DNA of 64,000 nt. It comes from Cavia porcellus (taxonomy: Eukaryota > Chordata > Mammalia > Rodentia > Caviidae). The position numbers and the translations under genes are program-made. Location: contig NW_026947501.1 in assembly GCF_034190915.1 (NCBI RefSeq), forward strand, positions 1,860,001-1,924,000, read 5' to 3'. Within the stretch, counting starts at the first letter, position 1. Each line of letters opens with the position of its first letter. The notes under the pieces are model-generated. The model saw only the letters and a list, made by a program, of their open reading frames with translations. It was not told the origin of the DNA and made no database searches. Below are positions 37,550 to 49,701 of this stretch, in pieces.

Positions 37550-37550
37550 A
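37537..37550 (+). other. AATAAA and oligo(A) tail of the insert
   Basis: AATAAA at 37,537-37,542 merges directly into the A-run (37,540-37,550). A signal touching the tail is commoner at LINE 3' ends than in processed pseudogenes, where 10-30 bases usually separate signal and tail. This is weak evidence for a LINE origin. Confidence 0.7.
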
Positions 37551-37559
37551 GAAGTAAGG
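37550..37559 (+). repeat. Right target-site duplication of the insert
   Basis: AGAAGTAAGG follows the oligo(A) tail and leads straight back into GTTAGGGTTAGG. Joining left flank to right flank through one copy restores an ordinary array segment. That segment matches empty-site paralogues at 35,724 and 38,394. Confidence 0.85.
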
Positions 37560-39769
37560 GTTAGGGTTAGGTTTAGGTGTTGGGTTAGTGTGAGGGATAG
37601 TGTTATGGTAGGTTTAGGGTTAGGGTTCCAGTTAGGTATTACGGTCAGTGTTAGGGTTATTTTAAGGTTAGGATTAGGGTTAGGGTTAGGGATTAATGTT
37701 AGGTTTAGGGTTAGGTTTATGGTTAGGGTTAGGGTTATTTTTAGGGTTAGGGTTAGAATTTAGGGTTAGAGTTTGGTTTAGGGTTAGCATTACGGTTACA
37801 GTTAGGGTTAGGGTTAGGTTTAAGTTTAGGGTTCGGTGTTAAGTGTTAGGAAGAGGGTTATGGTTAGGCTTCCGGTTAGGGTTAGGGTTACGGTTAGGGT
37901 TAGGGGTTAGGTATTAGGGTTAGAGTTAGCGTTAGTGTTACGTTTAGGGTTAGGTTTAGGGTTAGTGTTAGGTTTAGGGAAAGGTTTAGGGTTAGGGAGA
38001 GTGTTAGGTTTAGGGTTAGGTTTAGGGTTATGTATAGTGTTAGGTTTAGGGTTAGGGTTAGGGGTTAGGTTTTAGGGAGAGGGTTAGAGTTAGGCTTCCA
38101 GTTACGGTTAGGTTTTGGGTAACGATTAGTTTTAGGCTTAGGGTTATTTTTAGTGTTAGGTTTAGGTTTAGGGTTAGGGTTAGATATAGATGTAGGTTTA
38201 GGGTTAGGGTTAGGGGTTAGGTGTTAGCGACAGGGTTAAGGTTTCAATTAGGGTTAGGGTTAGTGTTAGAGGTATGGGTTAGGATTAGGGGTACTGTTAG
38301 TTTTAGGGTTACTGTAGGTATAGGTTTAAGGTTAGTGTTAGAGGCTAGGGTTAAGGTTAGGGTTGTGTTTAGGGTCAGGGTTAGGGTAGGGTTAGAAGTA
38401 AAGGTTAGGGTTAGGTTTAGAGGTAGGGTTAGGGTTAGGGATAGTGTTATGGTAGTTTTAGGGTTAGGCTTCGGGTTACGTATTATGGTCTGCGTTAGGA
38501 TTATTTTAAGGGGTAGGGTGAGGGTTAGCAATTAATGTTAGTTTTACGATTAGGTTTATGGTTAGGGTTAGGGTTAGGGTTAGTTTTAGGGTTAGGGTTA
38601 GAATTTAGGATTAGGGTTAGGTTTAGGGTTAGTGTTATGGTTAGGTTTAGGTTTAGGTTTACATTTTAGGATCAGGGTTACCATTAGGGTTAGGTTTATT
38701 TTTAGGGTTGGGAATAGAATTTAGTGTTAGATTTAGGTTTAGTGTTAGGGTTATGTTTACGTTTAGGGTTAGGCTTATGTTTAGGTGTTAAGTGTTAGGA
38801 AGAGGGTTATGGTTAGGCTTTGGGTTAGGGTTAGGGGTTTGGTATTAGGGATAGTCTTTACATTGGGGTTAGGGATGGGGTTAGATTTTCTGTTAGGTTT
38901 ACGGTAAGGTTTAGGTTTAGGGATTGTGTGAGTGTTAGTATTTGTGTTAGGGTTAGGGCTAGGGTTAGGTTTAGAGTTTAGGTTTAGGGTTAAGTTTAGG
39001 TTTAGGGTTAGGTTAAGTTTAGTGTTTGGGTTACTGTTAGAGTTAGAAGTTGGTTTAGTGTTAGGATTAGGGGTAGGGTTAGGGTTAGAATTAGAGTTAG
39101 GGTTAGGGTTACATTTTAGGGTTAAAGCTAGGGTTAGGGTTGTGGTTAGAGGTTAGGGTCAAGGTTAGTGTTAGGGTTAGTGTTATGGTTAGAGGTTAGC
39201 GTTAGGTTTAGGGTTATAGTTGGGGTTAGGGTTAGGGTTAGGGTTAGGTTTAGGCTTAGATGTTATGGTTAAGGTTAGGGTTAGGGTTAAAACTTAGGTT
39301 TAGTTTTAGGGTTAGTGTTAGGGCTAGACTTATGGTCAGGGTTAGGATTAGTGGTAGGGTAAGTGTTAGGGTTAGGTTGAGGGGTTAGGTGTTAGGGAGA
39401 GGCTTAGGGTTAGGCTTCATGTTATGGTTAGTGATAGGGTTACGATTAGGTTTAGGGTTAGAGTTAAGGTTAGGGATAGTGTTAGGGTTAGGTTTACTGT
39501 CAGTTTTAGGGGTAGGTTTAGCGTTAGGGTTTGGGGTTTAGTGTTAGGGATAGGATTAGGGTTATGTTTAGGTTTATGTTAAGGGTTAAGTTTATGGTTA
39601 ATTTTAGGGTTATGGTTAGTTTTAAGGTTAGGGTTAGGCTTTAGGTTTAGGGTTAGGATTAGATTTACAGTTATGGTTAATATTTAGCATTAAGTTTAGT
39701 GTTAGAGTTTGGTGATAATGTTAGGGTTAGGCTTAGAGTTTACGGTTAGGCTTAGTGTTAGGGTTATTG
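37560..39769 (+). repeat. Array segment right of the insert
   Basis: No gene. It repeats the pattern seen at 35.7-36.9 kb. Subtracting the insert and one target duplication (about 702 bp) from the 1808-bp spacing between module A copies at 35,829 and 37,637 leaves about 1.1 kb, close to the unit length elsewhere in 30-41 kb. Confidence 0.75.
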
Positions 39770-41620
39770 TTAAAGCTTAGGTTTTGAGTTAGGGTGAGGG
39801 TTAGGATTAGGTTTAGTGTTAGGCTTAGTGATATGGTAAGTGTTATAGGTATGTGTTAGGGTTATGGTTAGGGTTAGAGTTATGCTAGTGTTAGGTTTAG
39901 GGTTAGGTATTACAGTCAGTTTTAGGGTTAGTTTAAGCGGTAGGGGTAGGGTTACAGTTAGGGTTAGAGACTAATGTTAGGTTTAGGGTTGTGGTTATGG
40001 TTACAGTTATGGTTAGGGTTTGGGTTAGGCTTAGGTTTAGGGTTAGGATTAGAAGTTAGGGTTAGGGGTAGGGCTAGGTTTATGGTTACAGTTAGGGTTA
40101 GGGTTAGTTTTAGTGTTAGGGTTAGGGATTGGTGTTAGGGAGAGGATTAAGATTAGGCTACGGGTTATGGTTAGCATTAGGGTTACAATTAGGTTTAGGG
40201 CTCGGCTTAGGCTCAGGGTTAGGGTTAGTTTTAGTGGTAGGTTTATGGTTAGTGTTGGGGTTTGGTGTTAGGGAGAGGGTTAGGATTAGGGTTACGTTTG
40301 GGTTTATGGTAAGGGTTAGGTTTACGGTTAGGGTTAGGGTTTGGAATCGTGTTAGGTTTAGTGTTAGTGTTTAGGCTTAGGTTTAGGGTTAGGGTTAGGG
40401 CTAGGGTTAGGTTTAGATTTAGGGTTGGGTTAGTTTTCAGGTTCAAAGTTGGTTTAGTGTTAGTGTTGGGGTTAGGGTTAGAGTTAGAGTTAGGGTTAGC
40501 TTTAGATGTTAAGGATAGGGTTAAGGTTACTGTTAGGGTTAGGGTTAGGGTTAGGGTTAGGGTTAGTTTTACAGATAAAGTTTAGGGATAGTTTTATGGT
40601 TAGAGTTAGGGTTAAGGTTAGGGTTAGGGTTATGGTTAGACATTAGCGTTATGTTTAGGGTTATTGTTTGGGTTTACCTTTAGGGTTAGATTTAGGCTTA
40701 GAGGTTATGGTTAAGGTTAGGATTACGGTTAGGGTTAAAACAGGTTTAGGGTTAGGGTTAGCATTAGGATAAGGTGTTAGGTGTTAGGGAAAGGACTAGG
40801 GTTAGGTTTAAGGTTAGGGATAGTGTTAGGTTTAGTTTTAGAGGAATGTGTTAGGGTTAGGGTTCGGGTGAGGGTTAGGGTTAGGGTTAGGTTTAGGGTT
40901 AGGTTTAGAGTTATGTGTTAGGGTTAGGTTTAGGGGTAGGGTTCAGGTTAGGGTTAGTGTTATGGTAGGTTTAGGGTTAGGATTAGGGTTACGTATTACG
41001 GTCAGTGTTAGAGTTAATTTAACGCGTAGTGTTAGGGTTAGGGTTAGGGATTAATGTTAGGTTTAGGGTTAGGTTTATGGTTACGGTTAGGGTTAGGGTT
41101 AGTGTTAGGGTTACTGTTAGATTTTAGGGAAAGTGTTAGGTTTGTGTTAGAGTTAGGGTTAGGGTTAGGACTAGGGTTATGGTTAGGGCTTGGATTAGGA
41201 TTAGGATTAGGTTTAGGGTTAGATTTAGAGGTTAGGTGTTAGGAATAGGGTTAGTGTTAGGCTTCGGGTTACATTTAGGTTTAGGGTTACGATTAGGTTA
41301 GGGATAGTGTTAGAGTTAGTCTTAGCGTTTGCATTAGATTTATGTTTAGTATTATGATTAGGGTTAGGGTTAGGTTTAAGGGTTAGTTGTTAGAAATAAG
41401 ATTGTAGTTTGGGTTATGGTTCGTGTTAGGGTTAGTGTTAGGGTTATGTTTAGGGTTAGTGTTAGTGATAGGGTTAGGGTTATGGTTAGGGTTAGGTTTA
41501 GACTTCGGTTTAGTTTTAGGCTTAGGTTTGGGTTAAGTTAAGGGTTAAAAGTTAGGTTTAGTGTTAGTTTTAGTGTTAGGGTTAGGAATAGGTTAGTGTT
41601 AGCGTTAGCGTTAGGGTTAG
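39770..41620 (+). repeat. Segmental duplication V, copy 2
   Basis: Partner of 31,600-33,440, same orientation. It is the last stretch carrying module A before the 15-kb zone without it, so the A/B boundary lies just downstream, about 41.6-42.1 kb. Confidence 0.88.
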
Positions 41621-44600
41621 AGGTTAAGGTTAGTTTAGGTATAGGGTTAGCGTTAGGGTTAGGTTTAGGGTTAGAGGTATGGTTAGGGTTAGGTTTAGGG
41701 GTAGGGTTAGCATTAAGGTTAGGTTTAGGTTTAGGGTTAGGGTTAAAGTTAGGTTTAGATTTTAGGGTTAGAGTTAGTGTTAAGTTTAGGGTTAGGGTTA
41801 GGATTAGGGTAAAGTTTAGGGTTCGAATTTAGCTTTAGAGTTAGGGTTAGGGTTACGTTAAAGTTTAGGTTTAGTTTTAGCATTAGGTAAGGGTTAGGAT
41901 TAGGGTTAGAGGTTAGGGTTAGTGTTAGGTTTAGAGTTAGGATTAGGGTTAGAAGTTAGGGTTAGGATTAGGGTGAGGTTAGGGCTACAGTTAAGGTTAG
42001 GGTTAGGTTAGGGGTAGGTTTAGGGGTTAGGAGTTAGGGATAGGTTTAGTGTTTGTATTACGGTTAGGTTTCGGATTACAATAAGGTTTAGGGTTAGTGT
42101 TAGGGTTATGGTTAGGGTTACGGTTAGTTTTAGGGTTATGGTTTGGGTTAGGGTTAGGGTGTAGTTGTTAAGCATATGGTTAGGGTTAAGTTTAGGTTTA
42201 TGGTTAGGGTTCAGGTTATGATTAGGGTTACGATTTGGGTTTAGTGTTAACATTAGTGTTAGGGTTATGGATTAGGCCTAGGTTTAGTGTAGGTTTAGGT
42301 TTAGGTTTTAGGGATATGGTTAGGGTTAGGCTTATCGTTAGGGTTAGGGATTAGGGTTAGGGTTAGGCTTATATTTAGGGTTAGGGATTAGGGTTAGGGT
42401 TAGGGTAGGTTTAAGGTTAGGATTAGGGTTAGAATTAGGTTTAGGGTTAGGTGTAGGCTTAGTTTTAGCGTTAGGAATAGGGTTAGGATTTGGCTTAATG
42501 TAAGGGTTAGGGTTAGGTTTAGGGTTAGAGTTTAGGGTTAGGCTTAGTGTTAGGGTTATGTTTAATAACCCTAAACCCTATGCTTAGTTACCGGGTTAGG
42601 GTTAGAATTTAGTGTTAGGGATAGTGTTATGGTTAGGGTTATGGTTAGGGTTATGGGAAGATTAGGGTAGGTTTAAGGTTTAGGTGTTAGTTATAGGGTC
42701 AGGTTTAGGTTTTGAATTACTAATAGGGTTAGGGTTACTATAAGGTTTAGGGTAAGCTTTAGGGTTGGTTGGGGGTTAGCGTTTGGGTTAGGTTTATGTG
42801 TTAGGTGTAAAGGAAAAGGTTAGGGTTATGGTTAGAGTTACTGTTAGGGTTATGCTTATATTTAGGTTTATGCTTGGGGTTAGTGTTAATGTCAGTGTTA
42901 GGGATAGGGAATAGGGATAGGGTTAGGGTTAGTGTTAGGGTTAGTTTTAGGGGTTAGTGTTACGTTTCGAGTTAAGATTATTGTAAGTGTTAAGGTTAGA
43001 GTTACGGATTAGGGTTAGGGTTCGATTTTGGGTTAGAGTTAGGGATTAGGTTATGGTTAGGTTTAGGGTTAATGTTAGGCTCAGTATTAGGATTAGGGTT
43101 AGGGATAGTTTTAGGTTTAGGGTAAAGTTCATTGTTAGGGTTAGTTTTAGGGATAGGTTTAGCATTAGGTTTAGCATTAGGGATAGGGTTAGGGTTAGAG
43201 TTAGGGGTTAGGTTAGGTTTAGGGTTAGGGATAAGGGTTAGGGTTCGCATTAGATTTAGGTTTAGGGTTAGGGTTAGGATTAGTGTTATGGTTAGGGTTA
43301 GAATGTTAGTGTTAGAGTTATGCTTAGGATTAAGGTTAGGGTTAGGGTTTGCGTTATGTTTAGGGTTAGGGTTTCATGTTTAGGGTTTGGGTTAGGGTTA
43401 GGGTTATGGTTAGAGTTTAGCGATAGGGTTAGTGTGAGTGTTAGGGTTAGTGTTAGGATAGGGAATAGGTTTAGGGTTAGTGTTAGGGTTAGGGTTAGAG
43501 TTAGGAGTTGGGTGTTAGGGATAATATTAAGGTTATGTTTAGGGTTATGGTAGGGTTAGGTATTAGGGGTTAGGGTTAGGGTTAGGGTAAGGGCTAGGGT
43601 TAGGATTAGGGTTAGATGTCAGGATTTGTGTTAGGATTATTGTTAGGGTTAGGGCTAGGGTTAGTGTTAGGTTATGGGTTAGATTTAGAGTTTTAGGGTT
43701 AGGGTTCGGATTAGATTTAGGATTAGGGATAGTGTTAAAGTTAGAGGTTAGGATTAGGGTTAGTGTTACTGTTAGGGTTAGGGCTTAAGTGTTAGGGTTG
43801 GGGTTAGGGTTATTGTTAGGGTTACGGTTAAGGTTATGCTTAGGATTAAGATTAGTGTTTGAGTTAGTGTTAGGTTCAGGGTTAGGGTAGTGATTAGGGT
43901 TAGGTTTAGGGTGAGGGTTAGGTTTAGGTTTAAGGTTAGGATTAGGGTTAGGCTTCTGGTTAGGGTTAGGGATTAGGGTTAGGGTTAGTGTTAGGGTTAG
44001 CTTATTGTTAGTGTTAGGGTTAGGTTTAGCGATTAGGGTTAGGGTTTGTGTTATGTTTAGTGTTAGTGTTCGGGTTAGGGTTACGCTTAATTTAGGGTTA
44101 CCAATAGTGGTAGGGTTAGTGTTAGGGTTAGGGTTAGGTTTAGGGTTAGAAATTAGTGTTAGGTTTAGGGTTAGGTTTAGGGTTACTGTTAAGATTAGTG
44201 TTAGGTTAGGGTTAGGTTTACGGGTTAGGTTTTAGCAATAGGGATAAGGTTAGCTTCGGATTACTGTTATGTTTAGGGTTACAATAAGATTTAGGGTTAG
44301 GTTTAGGATTATGATTAGGGTTATGATTAGGTTTAGTATTAGGGTTTGCGTTATGGTGAGCGGTTAGGTGTTGAGGATATGGTTAGGGTTATGTTTAAGA
44401 TTATGATTAAGGTTAGGGTTACGTTTAGGGTTACAGTAAGGGTTAGTGTTAGGGTTAGGGTTAGCATTATGGTTTTGGGATAGGATTTGGTTAGGGTTAG
44501 GCTTAGGGTTAGAGTTAGAGTTATGGATTAGGCTTATCATTAGGGTTAGGGATTAGGGTTAGGGTTAGGTTTAGGGTTAGTGTCAGGGTTAGGGATTAGG

Positions 44601-44979
44601 TTTAGTGTTAGGGTTAGGTTTCTGGATAGGGTCAGGGTTAGATTTAGGGTTATGGTTAGTCTTAGTTTTAGGTTTAGGGTTAGGATTAAGGTTTGGCTTA
44701 ATGTAAGGGTTAGGGTTAGGTTTAGGGTTAGGTTTAGAATTAGGGTCAGGGTTAGGTTTAGGGTTAGGTTTAGAGTTTAGGCTTACGGTTAGTGTTAGGG
44801 TTATGTTTAGGGTTAGGGTTAGGGTTAGACGTTAGTGTTAGGATTAGTGTTAGGTTTAGTATTATTTTTAGGGTTAGGGGTAGGTTAGGGTTAGGATTAG
44901 GGGTTAGGTGTTAGGGATAGGGTCAGGTTTAGGATTCAGATTAGCTTTGGATTAGGGTTAGCGTTAGAGTTAGGGTTAG
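41621..44979 (+). repeat. Start of the central, module-B compartment
   Basis: No gene. Module A disappears. Units carry GTTAAGCATATGG (42,167) and GTTGAGGATATGG (44,370), with TTACAATAAGGTTTAGGG-like strings upstream of each. GGGATTAGGGTTAGGG and GGCTTATCNTTAGGG recur here. Confidence 0.7.
42550..42581. repeat. Strand switch to CCCTAA with perfect 10-bp inverted repeat
   Basis: TTAGGGTTAT (42550-42559) is followed by the 5-base loop GTTTA and then ATAACCCTAA (42565-42574), its exact reverse complement. A further ACCCTAT follows, so about 16 bases (42566-42581) carry the C-rich strand on +. This is the only reversed-polarity telomeric patch I found in 64 kb. Confidence 0.93.
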
Positions 44980-45420
44980 GTTTAGGTTTAAGGTTAGGGT
45001 TTGGTTTAGGGTTACATTTATCGTTTAGAGTTAGAGTTTAGGGGTAGGGTTAATGTTAGAGTTTAGAATTAGGGTTAGTGTTAGATTTATGGTTAGGGTT
45101 AGAAGTTAGGGTTAGGGTTAGGTTAGGGTTAGGTTTAGGGGTTAGGTGCTAGGGATAGGTTTAGGCTTCATAATTACGTTTCGGGTTCGGGTTATAATAA
45201 GGTTTAGGGTAGGTTTAGGGTTATGTTTAGGGTTACGGTTAGGTCAGGGTTATGTTTTGGGTTAGGGTTAATGTTTAGGTGTTAAGGATATGGTTAATGT
45301 TATGTTTAGGGTTATAGTTAGTGTTAGGGTTACGTTTAGGGTTATGGTTAGGGTTAGTTTTAGGGTTATGGATTAGGGATAGGGTTAGGGTTAGTGTTAG
45401 GTGTTAGGGATAGGGTTAGG
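44980..45420 (+). repeat. Duplication U, copy 1
   Basis: Matches about 46,895-47,400. GGTGCTAGGGATAGGTTTAGG is at 45145 and 47122 (offset 1977), and GTTTAGAATTAGGGTTAGTG is near 45,061 and 46,999. Also shared are TTTCGGGTTCGGG, a TATAATAAGG element and module B (45281, 47258). Confidence 0.85.
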
Positions 45421-46894
45421 TTTAGGCTAATCATTAAAGTTAGGAATTAGTGTTAGCATTAGTTTTAGGGTTACTGTTAGGGTTAGGGATTAGGCTTAAT
45501 GTTAGGGTTAGACTTAGGGTTAAGGTTAGTATTAGAGTTATGCTAAGATTTAAGGTTAGGTATAGGGTTAGGGTTAGGCTTAAGTTTAGGTTTAGGATTA
45601 GGGTTACGGTTAGGTTAAGGGTTAGGTTTAGGGTTAGGTTTAGGTTTAGGGTTAGGTTTAAGTTTAGGTTTAGGGTTAGTGTTAGCTTTGGGGTTAGGGT
45701 TAGGTTTAGGTTTAGGGTTAGAGTTAGTGTTTGGGTTAGGGTTAGGGTTGGGGGCTAATTGTTAGTTTTAGGGTTAGGGTTACTGTTAGTGTTACAGTTA
45801 TGGTTAGGGTTATGGTTAATGTCATGCTTAGGGTTATGGTTAGTGTTCGGGTTAGGGTTAGGTTTAGGGTTAGCTTTAGTTTGAGGTTCAGTTTTAGGGG
45901 TTAATGTTAGGGTTAGGGTTAGGCTTATCATTGGGGTTAGGGATTAGGGTTAGTGTTAGTGTTATTGTTAGTGTTAGGGTTAGCGTTAGGATTAGTGTTA
46001 GGGTTAGGGTTAGTCATTAGGTGTTAAGGAGAATGTAAAGGTTAGGCTTCGTTTTACGGTTAGGGTTAGTTTTATGATTAGGTTTAGGTTTAGGCTTAGG
46101 GTTAGTTGTAGGGCTAGGGTTAGGTTTAGTGTTAGTTTTAGGTTTAGGTTTAGCGTTATAGTTAGGGGTTAGGTGTTAGTGATAGGTTTAGTGTTAGCGT
46201 TAGGGTTAGGTTTACGGTTCGTGTTAGAGTTAGGGATAGGGTTAGGTTTAGGGTTAGGGTTTATGGTTAGTGTTAGGGTGAGGGTTATGGCTCGGCTTCA
46301 GGTTAAAGTTAGGGTTAGAGTTATGTTTTGCTTACAGTTAGGGTTTGGGTTAGGGTTAGGTTTAGGGTTAAGGTTAAATGTTAGTGATAGGTTTAGGTTT
46401 AGCGTTAGTATTACGGTTAGAGTTTAGGGTTAGAGTTAGCATTAGCAGTTAGCGTTAGGGTTGTGTTAGTGTTAGGGTTAGGTTTACGTTTAGGGTTATG
46501 TTTATGATTATGTTTAGAGTTACGATTAGTGTTCGGGTTAGGGTTAGGCTTAGTGTTAGGATAGCGATTAGGGTTAGGTTTCGGGTTAGGGTTAGGGTGA
46601 GTGTTAGTGTTAGGTTTTAGGCTTAGGTTTAGGGTTTCACTTATCTTTAGGGTTAGAGACTAGGGTTAGGTTTAGGTATTAGGGGTAGAGTTAGTGATAG
46701 GTTTAGGGTTAGTGTTAGGGTTAGGGTTAGGCTTAGTTTTAGAGTGAGGGATAGGGATTGGGTTAGGCTTAAAGTTCGGGTTAGTGTTAGGGATATGGTT
46801 AGAGTTAGGGTTAGGCTTAGGTTAGGTTTAGTGTTATGTTTAGGTTTTGGGTTAAGATTAGGGTTAGTGATAGGGTTAGGGTTAGCGTTAGAGT

Positions 46895-47400
46895 TAGGGT
46901 TAGGTTTAGGTTTAAGGTTAGGGTTTGGTTTACAATTACGTTTAGTGTTAGGTTTAGGGTTTAGAGTTAGAGTTTAGGGTTAGGGTTAGTGTTAGAGTTT
47001 AGAATTAGGGTTAGTGTTAGATTTATGGTTAGGGTTAGGGTTAGAAGTTAGAGTTACGGTTAGTGTTAAGGTTAGTGTTACAGTTAGGGTTATGGTTATG
47101 TTAGGGTTAGGTTTAGGGTTAGGTGCTAGGGATAGGTTTAGGCTTCATATTAAGTTTCGGGTTCGGGGTATAATAAGGTTTGGGTTAGGTTTAGGGTTAT
47201 GTTTAAGATTACGGTTAGGTTTAGGGTTAGGTTTTGTGTTAGGGTTAATGTTTAGGTGTTAAGGATATGGTTAGGGATATGTTTAGGGTTATGGTTAGTG
47301 TTAGGGTTATATTTAGGGTTATGCTTAGGGTTAGTGTTTGGGTTACTGTTAGGGTTATGGATTAGGGATAGGGTTAGCGTTAAGGTTGGTGTTAGGTGTT
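46895..47400 (+). repeat. Duplication U, copy 2
   Basis: Partner of 44,980-45,420, lying about 1.98 kb downstream. The material between (45.4-46.9 kb) includes a block near 46.02-46.44 kb that instead resembles 3.22-3.6 kb and 56.59-57.0 kb (GGAGAATGTAAAGGTTAGGC), so A-family sequence has been inserted or retained inside the B compartment. Confidence 0.82.
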
Positions 47401-49701
47401 ATGGATAGGGTTAGGGTTAGGCTTATCATTAGGATCCAGGATTAGTGTTAGGGTTAGGGTTAGGGTTAGGGTTAGTGTCAGGATTCAGGATTAGGCTTAG
47501 GGTTAGGGTTAATTTTAGTTTAGGGTTAGTGTTAGGGTTAGAGTTACGGTTAGGTTTAGGTTTAGGCTTTGTTTTAGTGTCAGGGATAGGATTAGGTTTT
47601 GGCTTAATGAAACTGTCAGGGTTGTGTTAGGGTTAGGGTTAGGGTTATGTTTAGGGTTAGAGATTAGTGTTTGGGTTAGTGTTAGGGTTATGTGTAGGTT
47701 TAGTGTTAGTTTTAGTGTTAGTAGTTTGTGTTAGGGTTAGTGTTAAGGTTAGGGTTATGGTTCGGGTTACAGGTAGGTTATGGTCAGGGTTAGTGTTAGG
47801 TGTTAAGGATAGGGTCAGTGTTAGGCTTCAGATTACGGATAGGGTTAGGGTTACTATTAGATTTAGGGTAAGTTTTAGAGTTAGGTTTAGCGTTAGCATT
47901 TGGGTTAGGGTTAGGTGTTACGTGTTAAGTATATGGTTATGGTTATGGTTATGGTTAGAGTTAGGTTTAGGGTTAGGGTTAAGGTTAGAGTTATGGTTAG
48001 GGTTAGGCTTATGTTTAAGGTTACGGTTAGGGTTAGTGTTAGGGTTATTGTTAGGGTTTGGGATTAGGGATATGGTTAGGGTTAGGGTTAGGGCTTAGTA
48101 TTACGTTTAGGTTTAGGGTTATTGTAAGGGTTCAGGTTAGGGTTACGGATTACAGTTAGTGTTCAGGTTAGTGTTAGACTTAGGTTTAGAGTTAGTGATT
48201 ATGGTTATGGTTAGCGTTAGGGTTTCTGTTAGACTCAGAATTAGGATTAGGTTTAGGAATTGATTTAGGCTTAGGGTTAAGTTCATTGTTAGTGTTAGTT
48301 TTAGAGATAGGGTTAGGGTTAGGTTTTAGGTTAGGTTTAGGATTAGGGATAGGGTTTAGGTTTTGGGTTAGGTTTAGGTTTAGGGTTAGGGTTAGGGTTA
48401 GGATTATGGTTAGGGTTAGGGTTAGAAGTTTAGTGTGAGAGTTAGGGTTAGGATTAAGCTTAGGGCTAGGGTTTGCGTTGGATTTAATGTAGGGTTTTGT
48501 GGTTAGGGTTTGTGTTAGTGTTAGGGGTTAGTTGTTATGGATAAATTTAGGGTTAGGGTTAGTGTTAAGGTTAGTGTAGTGTTAGGTATTAGTGGTTAGA
48601 GTAAGCGTTAGGATTAGGGTTAGAGTAAGGCTTAGGGTTAAAGTTTAGCTTTATGGTTAGTGTTAGGTTTAGGATTACGGTTAGGGCTAGGTTCAGGTTT
48701 AGGTTTAGGGTTAGGGTAAGGGTTAGAATTAGAGTTAGAGGTTAGTGTTAGTGTTTGGGTTAGGGTTAGTGTTAGTGTATGGGTTAGATTTAGAGGTATA
48801 GGGTAAGAGTTCGTATTAGGCTTAGGATTATGGATAGAGTTAGTGTTAGAGGCTAGGTTTAGGGTTAGCTTTATGGCTAGGGTTAGGGGTTAAGTGTTAG
48901 GGTTAGGGTTACTGTTAGGTTAGGGTTAGGGTTAGGGTTACGGTTAAGTTTATGGTTAGGGTTATGTTTAGTGTTCGGGTTAGAGTTAGGGTTAGAGGTA
49001 GAGTAGTGATTAGCATTAGGTTTAGGGGTAGGGTTAGTGTGACGGTTAGGGTTAGGGGTTAGTGTTACGGTTAGGCTTATTGTTAGGGTTAGGGATTAGG
49101 GTTACGGTTAGTGTTAGGGTTAGCGTTAGGGTTAGGGTTAAGATTATGCTTAGCGTTAAGGGTTAGAGTAACTTTTAGGTTAAGTGAGATTGTTAATGTT
49201 AGGGTTCGGCTTAGTTTTAGGTTTAGGGATAGTGTTATGGTTAGGTTTAGGGTTAGGGTTAGGGTTCGAAGTTTGGGTTAGATTTAGGGTTAGGATTAGG
49301 GTTAGGGTTACAGTTAAGGTTAGGCTTAGGTTAGGGTTAGGTTTAGGGTTAGGGTTAAGGTTAAGGTTAGGCTTAGGGTTAGACTTAGTTTTAGGGTTAG
49401 GGTTAGGATTAGGGTTTTGCTTAATGTAAGGGTTAGGGTTAGGGTTAGTGTTAGAAATACAGTTAGGGTTAGGGTTAGGTTTAGAGTTTAGGGTTAGGGC
49501 TATTGTTACGGTTAGCGTTAGGATTAAAAGTTAGTTTTAGGGTTAGTGTTCTGTTTACAGTTATGCTTAGGGTTAGGGGTAGGTTAGGGTTAGGTTTAGG
49601 GTTTAGTTGTTAGGGATAGGGTCAGGCTTAGGCTTTGCATTACAGATAGGGTTAGGGCTACTACTAGATTTAGGGTAAGCTTTAGGGTTAGGGTTAGGGT
49701 T

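Noticed and set aside
47667..48098. Longest open frame (143 codons) as a possible membrane protein
   Set aside because: The Leu/Gly/Val richness comes from TTAGGG read as Leu-Gly and Arg-Val. There is no pattern of discrete hydrophobic segments with loops beyond phase changes in the repeat.
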